From Kingdonia uniflora (lineage: Eukaryota > Streptophyta > Magnoliopsida > Ranunculales > Circaeasteraceae), in assembly GCA_014058105.1 (NCBI GenBank), contig JACGCM010001929.1, positions 434,001 through 498,000 on the forward strand: a DNA stretch of 64,000 nt. The letters are read 5' to 3'. The notes under the pieces are model-generated. The model ran no database searches. It worked only from the letters and a program-made list of their open reading frames with translations, and was not told the origin of the DNA. Below are positions 55,838 through 64,000 of this stretch, one piece after another. A program made the position numbers and the translations under genes. Each line of letters opens with the position of its first letter. The first letter of the stretch is position 1.

Positions 55838-55852
55838 CTGAGAGGGGACGAA
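55838..55852 (+). other. Polypurine tract
   Basis: CTGAGAGGGGACGAA directly before the TG of the LTR at 55853. It implies a plus-strand element whose internal region lay upstream and is now replaced by the chromovirus. Confidence 0.55.
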
Positions 55853-56352
55853 TGTAGGAGCTATTTTATATTCATACATAAGCTAGCTAAAGTAATCTAC
55901 TAACTACCCACTATGGATATTCACTCATAGCTAACGAGCTAACTAGCCTAAGTAATCTACCTACTAACTACCCGCTATAGATAGTCATGCATAGCTAGCT
56001 CGTTAGTGGACGAGCTAACAAAAATTTACTAACTACCCAAGATGTATGATAATCTCGAAAGGGTAGATAAGGAATAAAGAAATGCATGGGATAAAGTGCC
56101 CTAGCCTTCCAAGCGTCTATATAAGGATGACCCACACCAAATGGTGAGGATCTTCTTCTTCCCCAAATACTCTTATAGCTGTTCTAAGTGAAGAACACCT
56201 TTGGGTTCCGGCGTGGTGCCTTACCCAGGGTGCCATAGCAACTCAATCCACAATCCAATAATAAATCTGAAGTTTCTCTAACACGTGCAGTCGATTTATC
56301 ATCAAACTGCACACATCTACATAAAATCTATGACGATTCCTTTGTTAGTACA
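55853..56352 (+). repeat. 3' LTR of an otherwise lost plus-strand LTR element
   Basis: 500 bp from TGTAGGAGCTATTTT to TTGTTAGTACA (TGTA...TACA ends). TATA box TATATAAGG at 56118-56126 and an AATAAA-like signal near 56260. The first 190 bases have an internal duplication (TAATCTACTAACTACCCACTA and TAATCTACCTACTAACTACC). The lineage is unknown because no coding region is attached. Confidence 0.5.
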
Positions 56353-56759
56353 TCACATTTGAGGTCTTAATTCACTAATGCACTAAAAAAACCCATCTGT
56401 GTTAAGTATAAAGTACTTTAGAATGTGACCACATTGTATTCTCTCTGTCATATATCAAACATGCGAATTTTTTACTCATGTGGGACCCACTAATATTTAT
56501 CATATTATAACTACCAAACAAACAAAAGATCATCTAATTCAGCCGGCTCTAAGTCGTACTATTTCTAAGGAGTAACAGCTTAGAGGCAGTTATTGTAGAC
56601 TTACTGGGCCTTATTAGAAGTCGTAGAGGATCGATGATCAATGGGTCATTCTAAATTCACTACGTTATTTTGATAGATCTCACTACACTTGTAGTCCTTT
56701 CTTCTTTAAAAAAGATAAGCACACAATTTTTGCTTAGTCAGCATTTTGATTAAAAAAAA
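56353..56759. other. Spacer, no gene seen
   Basis: AT-rich single-copy-looking sequence with no coding potential or recognisable motif. Confidence 0.4.
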
Positions 56760-57250
56760 GATTTTTTAAGTTCTCAACACTAGGACTTTATGTTGATGAA
56801 AAAAAAAAAGTAGAAAAAAAAGAAAAAAAACACTAGGTGCCAAGCCTGGCGTTGATGCTTAATATTGAAAGTTCAATACGTTTCTTTAACATACAAAACA
56901 CTAGGATCCTAGCATTGATGAGGGAAAATTTGAAAGAAAAAAATATTAAAGAAAATTACTCTTGAGTTGCCAACGCTAAGGGTCTAACGTTGATGGGTAA
57001 TTTTGAAAGCTATTGGCTATCATTTCTGCAACGTACTTAACACTAGGGGGCTTAGCATTCATTAGGGGAAAATGAAAAAAAACAAGCACTCATGAGTTTC
57101 CAAAGCTAAGTGCCTAGCGTTGATGGGCAATATTAAAAGCTATTGGCCCAACGTTTCTGCAACATACATAATGCTATGAGGCTTAGAATTGATAGGGGAG
57201 AAAATGGGAAAAACTCATGAGTTCCCAATGCTACTGAACACATTGGTATG
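56760..57250. repeat. Dimeric tandem repeat
   Basis: About three and a half units of roughly 128 bp. Each has two related halves: GCTAAG(T/G)G(C/T)CTA(A/G)CGTTGATGGG and AACACTAGG..CTTAGCATTGAT. Half-unit positions are near 56774, 56841, 56899, 56972, 57042, 57103 and 57168. A-rich runs separate them. No flanking LTR signature was seen. Confidence 0.75.
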
Positions 57251-57648
57251 AGCATTTGAAGAAGAAGAAAACCTTAAAAAGTTGTTTTCGTCAAAAAAAT
57301 TTCAAACCCAATCAAACAAAATTTCACACAATCACATACTCAAATTGATTTAATCTCTCTCTTTCTCTCTCTTATATTTAATTTTGATTATGAGTGGTGG
57401 TGCTATAGCTTTCAAATTTTGAGTTGTTAGATAACTACAGAAAGAGAAAAATAAAGAGGGTATGAGAAAGAGGCGACGATGAAAACATCGAGCAAGGTCT
57501 AAGTACTTCATCAAATTTTTGAGAAGAATTAGGGAAATCGAGAAATTATGGAGAATGAGAGAAATCATTGGAGGGATTGTTTTTTTTTTTGGTTGAGTCC
57601 TCCAAAATTTGAGTGATTTACTGATGGATGACTCATAAAAGTAGATAG
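57251..57648. other. Spacer with CT-rich tract
   Basis: Holds TCTCTCTCTTTCTCTCTCTT at 57351-57372 and a T12 run near 57580. No gene or LTR recognised. Confidence 0.4.
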
Positions 57649-58041
57649 TGTTGAGAGATAATCGATATAGAGTATACTAATAGTTCTATATCATGAGAAC
57701 AAAAGAGAAAGATAAGAGAAGATTTATTATTGATTCTAAATAGCGTTCTATGTACATAATACAGTGATATATGGATAACCCTACAACAAAGGTTACCTAA
57801 CCTACTGAAACTCTCTCCATAACCCTATCGGGCCTATGGGCTTATTAGGAGTCCTAATATGATACCCCAACCCTATTGGGTTCCTAGCTTGGGCTTGGAT
57901 CCAACTCCTAACAACAAAGGTTACCTAACCTACTGAAACTCTCTCCATAACCCTATCGGGCCTATGGGCTTATTAGGAGTCCTAATATGATACCCCAACC
58001 CTATTGGGTTCCTAGCTTGGGCTTGGATCCAACTCCTAACA
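57649..58041 (-). repeat. 3' LTR of the copia element
   Basis: The plus strand starts TGTTGAGAGATAATCG and ends ACTCCTAACA. On the element side it is followed by the polypurine tract (minus strand AAGGGGGAG, 58042-58050). The LTR contains a 128-bp internal tandem duplication (57783-57910 and 57911-58038), without which it would be about 265 bp. Confidence 0.8.
57783..58038. repeat. Perfect 128-bp tandem duplication
   Basis: 57783-57910 and 57911-58038 are identical as far as I can read, from ACAACAAAGGTTACC to GGATCCAACTCCTA. This is striking next to the heavy decay of the pol region. Confidence 0.9.
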
Positions 58042-58050
58042 CTCCCCCTT
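58042..58050 (-). other. Polypurine tract of the copia element
   Basis: Minus strand AAGGGGGAG immediately before the 3' LTR. Confidence 0.75.
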
Positions 58051-58299
58051 AGGGTGTACCATACCAGAATGACTTGCCACATCAAAACTTGCCTAGCAAA
58101 GCCCCCTTGGCAAAAAGCCGTACAGGGAAAGAGTACAATCCTATGCCTTGTATGGGTTGTGGGTGCGTATACGTTGCCTCATCAAAACCACTAGTTAATA
58201 AAACCTCTTAGGATAAAAATTGCATATCAAGAAAAAGAGTACAACACGCATGTGTCCACGTCAGGCTGAGACTTCTCCCCCTGACGTTAATTTCCCTGA

Positions 58300-59060
58300 G
58301 ATCTATCTCCTTGAGATATTGATAAATAAATCTTTTGCATGTCGATTATGTGCACTAGCTGCTTGAACGTAAGTGGTGCAAGGGTCCTCGTACATGGATT
58401 TACAAAGATGTCTTATGAAATATATTCGACAACGTCAATCTTATTCACCTTTTATAATTCATAAGATTGGAATGGCGTCTGTAAAATATGCTTCGTTCTG
58501 TCGCCATTAATAAATCGCCATAAACTTGAATGATGCAAGCTGAATTGTCATCATACATAGTCGATGTTTTATCTTGGATAGAACACACCACAACTTCGGT
58601 TGATGAGATGTGTCTTGGAGCGAAACCATCATTCTTTGCCAGCTTCATAAAGTGCAAGAATCTTTATGGTTCGAGGTGTAGTTACCACCGTCTGCTTTAT
58701 CAGTCTCCAAGAATCTTTGTGTATCCCTGTACATAAACATATAATCTATTTAATAATAGTTTTTATGTGGGTCTGAGAAGTATTATGTATTGGTGTACTC
58801 TATACTTTTACATTTACCATTTCGAATAGAATAAACCCAGTCTTTTATATCGATCAGATATCTCAGAATGTGTCTGATCTTAATCCAGCGTCTTTGGCTA
58901 GGAATAGAACTATGGCAAGCCAAACAGTTCACTGCGAATGAGTCATTGGGTCTAGTATACCCAGCTAGCTATGGTTGCACGGCCTTAGGAGTTTCTCCCC
59001 CCATTAGGATGGTGGAAGATGTCGTTGTCCACACCCAAGTATTGAACACGCAATAAACGA
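58300..59060 (-). pseudogene. Copia RNase H
   Basis: The minus strand at 58800-59000 reads NDSFAVNCLACHSSIPSQRR and then IRHILRYLIDIKDWVYSI, the known segment before RNase H. The open piece 58445-58657 reads LAKNDGFAPRHISSTEVVVC, then YDDNSACIIQVYGDLLMATE with the D-N-x-A-C-I landmark. Downstream is LSNIFHKTSL, a decayed form of the L-A-D-L-F-T-K-x-L end motif. The frame has several stops. Confidence 0.78.
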
Positions 59061-59900
59061 CTTAGCACCTTGTGTTACATCCATATCGAAGTGTTAGATA
59101 ACTCTTTCGATATATATTGTTTGGTGTATAAGTGCCATTATCAAGATGCACGATCTATAAATAGAGACACTCTTGATTTTCCAAGGTCTTTTATTTCAAA
59201 TTCCTTCCCAAGGTATTTGGCGGCTCTCGCGATCTCCCCTAGAGGTCTAATAATATTCAATCATCTAGTATACTATTATGATGTGTGAAGCTAATTGTGC
59301 TCTAAATAAGAACATATGGGCAGATAAGGATATTTGCAAAGTCTCCGACCTTCAAATACTCAGTCAACTTTCTATGTCTCACGGGCCCTGATTACTTTAA
59401 GCTAATAATAACTTTTCCAATTTTATTACACACACACCTTGTGTGTCGGGCTTAGTTGCTTCCAGAAGCTTATACCTTCCCAGGTTGCTTTATGTAGATA
59501 TTCATATCTAGTTTCCCATATAGATACGTGGTATTTACATCGGACGCATGTCTAGCTTGTCCTCGATAACTTGACAGACTGATATGTATCGAAACATTAT
59601 AGCATCCATAACCGGGTAAAAGGTCACACTGCAATCGATACCAGATCTCTTAAAGATTTCCTGGACAACTAATAATGCCTTGACCATATTATCTCTTCGA
59701 CTTAATCGTGTTTCCAAACCTTTCCCATTTATAACCGGCAGGCTCAATTGTATTATTTTACATTATGCTAGCAAGCTGAGCTCCGCTTAGATTCCAGATG
59801 CCCACTTTGGCTAATGTATAACAACATACAGTAATTAACATTAAGTGGCTCTGAATCCTCATCCTTTATGGTGAGTACAGCAGTGAATATGTATACCTCA
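59061..59900 (-). pseudogene. Copia reverse transcriptase
   Basis: The open piece 59535-59747 reads EIFKRSGIDCSVTFYPVMDA, then IMFRYISVCQVIEDKLDMR, which matches the copia start Q-x-x-G-I-D-Y-x-E-T-Y-S-P-V-x-D-A-x-x-x-R. The conserved YG-L-K-Q and Y-V-D-D boxes downstream are not readable in one frame. Dead. Confidence 0.75.
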
Positions 59901-60435
59901 TTGACAAATCTCTACTGAACAATCCTACGTTGTGCTTATTACAGACTTTTAATAGATTGAGATCTCATTATTATCATACGCATATGTGTCACGCTGGGCT
60001 AGTCTCGTAATACATCAACTGGTCGCGTAGCTACTATTGCCACGTTAATGGGTGGTTCCATCCTTGATGAACCAACAACACCATTAGTCATATTTATCCA
60101 TTATTCTGCAGCTCCTTGACTCATAATATTTTCTTCCAACGGTGCTCCGCATTAAGCGCGAGCCTCAAATTTATAAGTAATACTAATTCCCCCAGAATGT
60201 TCAGCTGCAGTACTAGTTCCCCTGGAACATTCTACCTTTTAGGTGTATTACTTGCAGGTACATACACTTATGATACTTCAATAGTATCTATAAATGTGTC
60301 TAGCAATTCATTTACGGCCTATTGGAGGTTTAAAATCTGTTGAACCTTATTGTCACCTAAATTATGTATATGACTCTAGATGAGGCAACGATAGTATTTT
60401 CTAAGACCTCTTAGAAACATCCTTAGCATTGACTG

Positions 60436-60648
60436 TCATATCTCCCCCCAATACTGGGAATATTGTCTCATCAAAGTGATAATTATCTGCCCTGCAATAT
60501 ATACATCGCCATTTGGTCTAAATATCCAGTAATAAATACGAATCATAACCCACATAATACCAGGCCGAAGTTGAGGGTCCCATCCATATACATTGCAGTA
60601 CGATTGGCACCTGTACGGATTATCCAAATGTTCGTCGATGGGCAACAT
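60436..60648 (-). pseudogene. Copia integrase-RT linker
   Basis: The minus strand reads YGWDPQLRPGIMWVMIRIYY, then FRPNGDVYIAGQIIITLM and SQYWGE. Allowing a frame change, this matches the copia linker MGPQR-x-LGIYVG...IRYL.P.TGD.F.A.F..C.FDE..FP.LGG. It marks the limit of recognisable copia sequence on this side. Confidence 0.6.
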
Positions 60649-60650
60649 CA

Positions 60651-61134
60651 GACTCTGACCCAGTTACAAGTCACTTTTGGGAAAAAATAATTTGATAATT
60701 TTCTAAAGGGTGAACCCTAATTAGTACTACGGGGAAAAAAATACAAATCCTACACACTAGCCGAAAGCTGTGATTGCAATAACAGTAGCCTAGCAATTAT
60801 TCTAAATCGCTTGATTAGGTTCTCCACCAATCCTGAGTTGGGTATGGTATGGGGTACTCACAATGCTCAAACATCTATCTCATTTAGCGGTAAAATAATT
60901 ATCAAAAGCCTGCGAGTCTAACTCCTAAGCCCCCGTTAAGTTGCATCGATTAACTTTAATCGATTAATCCAGGAACTGAGTCTGTGAACCACATACGAGC
61001 TTTCGATCTCACCAACAGAGCATGTGGCACAGAAAGAATCAAGATAGCAACATCAGGAAGCAAATACAACACGAATTTCTCAACCAAAACTACTCATCCA
61101 TGAGGCTCCTCGTGCTCTTGGTTGAGAGCCGTCT
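60651..61134. other. Spacer between the copia remnant and Tat copy B'
   Basis: No gene or LTR recognised; the sequence is more GC-balanced than its surroundings. Confidence 0.4.
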
Positions 61135-61258
61135 TATAATAACTAATTTCGTATCTTGGACTCAAGATTCATCCTCGACCTCATCAGCATACAGGAAGCG
61201 CTACTGTAATAGCTTATTTCGTATCTCAAACTCAAGATTCATCATCGACCTTATTTTG
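61135..61258 (+). repeat. Duplicated LTR head of Tat copy B'
   Basis: TATAATAACTAATTTCGTAT at 61135 and TGTAATAGCTTATTTCGTAT at 61205 both match the LTR start of copy B at 45674. The first unit is 70 bases and the second is cut after 54 bases, at CATCGACC. What follows (TGGTCTAACCATCATCAAC) matches gag of copy B from about 46566. Confidence 0.75.
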
Positions 61259-62110
61259 GTCTAACCATCATCAACATGAAATGGAGCCCATCCCGATCCA
61301 GGAGGCCCACCAAGAAGTAGATGGCGGCCCAGCGGGAGTCAGACAGGCTGAAAATCTACCTTGAAGAGTTCTAGTCCAAGCAAAAAAACTTCTAAGTGAA
61401 GGGAGTGGCGACCATAATCCAGGGGAAGGAGGCGTCGCACGCCCGACCACTGCTGCCTGACAATATGTGACTCAGGAACATGTTGACAAGCTAATAAAAG
61501 AATTAATCGAAGCTCAGACGTCGACTAAAGGAATTCACATCAGATTACAGAAAAGCTCGATCACACAGGAACTGTTGGATGGCAAGGTCTCTACCAGGCT
61601 CTATACTCTGAAGATCTGAAAATACAAAGGAACTGATCCAGTGGAGTACGTCCAAGAGCTCCAAGACGTGTTAGGCATATATTTCATGTCCAACCACATT
61701 CTATGATGGCTTTTTCCGACCAGCTTATTAGACGATCCCCTGCGATGGTTTCACACACTACTTAAAGGATCTATCACAACTTCTAAACAGCTGTGCGAAC
61801 TCTTCGTCAAGAATTACTCACACAATAGAGACAAAGAGGAGAATTTATACTCCTTTTTTAGCCTTAAGCATATGCCTAGAGAAAAACTCAAGATGTTCAC
61901 TAAGAAGTTTTTGGAGTTAGCTCGAAAGGTAGATTGGCTCAACCAGAAGATCACTATTTTGGCTTTCACCAATACTTTTCTTGTTGATGGAAGGGCAAAA
62001 AAGTACCTCATCCTAAACAAGCCAATAACTCTAGAAGACATGTTTAAATAAGTTAACAGGTATATCGACCTGGAAAGAATGGTGTCTGAGAGGAAAAAAC
62101 CTTAGAAGTC
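61259..62110 (+). pseudogene. gag of Tat copy B'
   Basis: MEPIPIQEAHQEVDGGPAGV, then (one long frame with stops) HVDKLIKELIEAQTSTKGIH, SNHIL-stop-WLFPTSLLDDPLRWF, QLCELFVKNYSHNRDKEENL, KLKMFTKKFLELARKVDWLN, ILAFTNTFLVDGRAKKYLIL and VNRYIDLERMVSE. Unlike copy B the core stays in one frame; only point stops interrupt it. Confidence 0.82.
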
Positions 62111-62740
62111 AACATTAACAGCTCAAGATCTGTCAGCCAACCAATATTTTAATTGTGTTGTCGATCAGGGAGGAGATAGGAAACAGACAAACCCTAACGA
62201 TGAACGACCTTGAATGGGGAGTAACTTGCCAAAGCCTTGTCTTCCCAAGATGAATATGACCATAGCCAGCATTTATCCCATACTTCAGAAGGATTGGTTT
62301 TTCTGTAATGCATAGTATCTCCAACCCATTGAGAATAAACCATATTGCATTCACCATAAGGTCAGACATCATGAAACAGAACATTATTTTACCTTACAGC
62401 GGTTGCTGGAGTACACCTTCGCTGATGGAAGTACATTATTGACGTCAAAAGTTACAAGAATGGGAGTTACAAACTTCCTACAAAAGCCGTACAAACTGAA
62501 GAGCTGGCAAGAAAGAATATACTTATACCATATGTCGCTCTGCCACTTAGTTGAGACTCAGATCGTCAACTAATCGATCAGAAACAAAAGGAGACGTGTC
62601 GGCCAGTGTCATGACCTATCCATAAAAGACAAATAAGCTCGTTTACTTCCCGTGTCCAGCTCTCAGGGAACAGGAATTTCTTCAACGACTGTGATATTCG
62701 TTATATCAACTATCCTCACCATGATGTTTTGATGATCATG
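62111..62740 (+). pseudogene. gag-protease linker of Tat copy B'
   Basis: NQYFNCVVDQGGDRKQTNPN, KPYCIHHKVRHHETEHYFTL, LQRLLEYTFADG, then KRRRVGQCHDLSIKDK. This is the same Tat linker seen in the other copies, with stops and one frame change near 62430. Confidence 0.7.
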
Positions 62741-63170
62741 TTAAAAATGAGAAATATGGTGCTTTACACAATGATGATAGATACTGGTAGTACTACCGAA
62801 CTACATTTTCTAAACACGATTGGTCAGATAGGACTGGCCGACAAGGTGTAGCCCAGTAATATTGATATTTGTAGATTCTACGGATCTAGAGAGGAATACA
62901 TAGGAAAGATTATACTTCCTATCACGATAGGACCAGTGACACTCGACGTTGTCTTTTATGTTATTAATACAAAATCCCATTATTTGGGGATAATGGAACG
63001 TTGTTGGTTACACAATATACGAGCTATTTCATCCACCTATTATTTGGGGCTGAGATTTGAATGGAATGGCGGCATATATGAAATCAAAGGAAGTCAAAAG
63101 CTAGCTCGATCATGTAAAAATTTTATCGTCATCATTCCAGAATCCTCGGAACCACAGCTCGCATAGCAAT
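62741..63170 (+). pseudogene. Aspartic protease of Tat copy B'
   Basis: MMIDTGSTTELHFLNTIGQI with an intact D-T-G at 62780-62788, then a stop, then KIILPITIGPVTLDVVFYVI, LGIMERCWLHNIRAISSTYY and LRFEWNGGIYEIKGSQKLAR (open 62936-63166). Retains the catalytic triad that its sister copy B has lost. Confidence 0.8.
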
Positions 63171-63439
63171 TACAGAAAACAAAAGGACATACTACAAAAA
63201 GCTATACTGTAAACTCTGTAGAAAACCATATGCTAAGCACATAAACAACAGAGTACGTCAAAATCAGTGGAGAAAAGCGAGGCACATACTTTGGCACTCT
63301 TCTGCCAATGGCAGAACGAGATGCCATCATCCAATTCCTTAAAGACAACAGTGATGTCTTCACTTGGACTTTCACGAGATGTCGGCCATTATTCCAAATC
63401 TGGCCTGCCATAAGCTCAATTTGAAAGATAAGGCCGAAG

Positions 63440-64000
63440 CTGTCAAACAAAAGTAGAGGACCTTAGCACCAAGACTCCGAGAAGAAGTTAATAAAGAGAT
63501 CGACAAACTCATCGAAGTTGACTTTATCAGAAAGGCCAATTACCCAGAATGGATCTCGAACATTGTGGTAGGCCTAAAGAAGAACGGCAAGATCAGGGTA
63601 TGCATGGATTTCACGGACCTCAACAAACATACTCCAACGGATAGTTTTCCACTTCCTACCATAAACCATCTGCTCGATTCTACTGTGGGACACAAACTCA
63701 TGTCCATGATCGATGCCGCATCAGGATACAATCAGATACCTATGCTACTTGATGACCAAGAGAAGACAATTTTTATTACAGAACATGGCTTATACTGTTA
63801 TAAGGTTATGCCTTTCGGTCTCAAGAATGTTTGAGCCACTTCTCAACATTTGGTGACACAGTTGTTCAAATACCACCTTAAAAAAATAATGGAAGTCTAC
63901 ATTGATAATATGTCGTGTAAAAGTCTTAAAAAGGATAACCATATTATAGATTTACGCACTACTTTTAAAATTCGCCGTTTCTATAAGATGAGGCTCAACC
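63440..64000 (+). pseudogene. Reverse transcriptase of Tat copy B' (partial)
   Basis: NKEIDKLIEVDFIRKANYPE, KNGKIRVCMDFTDLNKHTPT, MSMIDAASGYNQIPMLLDDQ, EHGLYCYKVMPFGLKNV, then a stop, and KIMEVYIDNMSCKSLKKDNH, where the second Asp of Y-I-D-D is Asn (about 63893-63912). The domain continues beyond the window. Good conservation apart from these lesions. Confidence 0.82.

Larger units (their letters stand above)
57649..60650 (-). mobile_element. Degenerate Ty1/copia element (3' LTR to end of integrase)
   Basis: Minus strand: from about 60650 the end of integrase, then RT, RNase H, a polypurine tract and the 3' LTR at 57649-58041. The 5' half (LTR, gag, protease, integrase core) is absent. Copia order (integrase before RT) is clear. 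Heavily broken by stops and frameshifts. Confidence 0.8.
61135..64000 (+). mobile_element. Tat element copy B' (LTR start, gag to RT; runs off the window)
   Basis: Same family as copy B: gag, protease and RT are collinear with 46570-49300. The 5' end is rearranged: the LTR start occurs twice (61135 and 61205) and is then joined directly to gag at 61259, so the rest of the LTR and the primer site are lost. RT continues past base 64000. Confidence 0.87.

Noticed and set aside
60651..61134. Host gene promoter or exon in the spacer
   Set aside because: No open frame, splice pattern or TATA-leader combination that stands out.

Overview
The window looks like nuclear heterochromatin of a flowering plant, probably a dicot. 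It holds no intact host gene, rRNA or tRNA. About three quarters is decayed LTR retrotransposon, mostly the Tat lineage of Ty3/gypsy (long LTRs, a TTTGGCGCCGTCTGTGGGAA-like primer binding site, a second archaeal-type RNase H before integrase, and an antisense coding block after integrase). The rest is Athila-type, chromovirus and Ty1/copia remnants, DNA-transposon ends (hAT, CACTA), and a tract that looks like transferred organellar DNA carrying a group II intron domain V. Species cannot be named from the sequence. Homology calls come from reading the translations and from comparing copies within the window by eye.

Layout. 1-2983: gag and protease of a minus-strand Tat element with its 5' LTR. 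3720-13040: minus-strand LTR element with an Athila-type primer site and no recognisable pol. 13530-14412: 3' end of a hAT element, cut by a CACTA end at 14413. 14950-17580: unassigned AT-rich DNA. 17590-18880: probable mitochondrial insertion with domain V at 18644-18677. 19471-25002: Tat copy A (minus), cut inside integrase. 26209-45200: Tat copy A' (plus), head-to-head with A and split at the protease/RT boundary by a 13.3-kb Tat element C (29203-42520, minus) flanked by a 5-bp target duplication with one mismatch. 45674-51620: Tat copy B (plus). 51640-55007: truncated chromovirus (minus). 55010-56352: hairpin-rich tandem repeat, polypurine tract and LTR. 56760-57250: second tandem repeat. 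57649-60650: Ty1/copia remnant (minus). 61135-64000: Tat copy B' (plus), running off the window.

In each Tat copy gag, protease, RT, two RNase H domains and integrase would come from one precursor, but every copy seen is broken by stops, frameshifts, lost catalytic residues or deletions. Element C is the most informative. It carries on the opposite strand a multi-segment coding region with a frame-preserving intron and long coiled coils, and a 161-bp tandem repeat between that region and integrase. I found no undescribed defence, toxin or metabolic system. The most interesting structures are the antisense block and repeat in C, the organellar intron relic, the pol-less Athila-type element and the two other repeat arrays.
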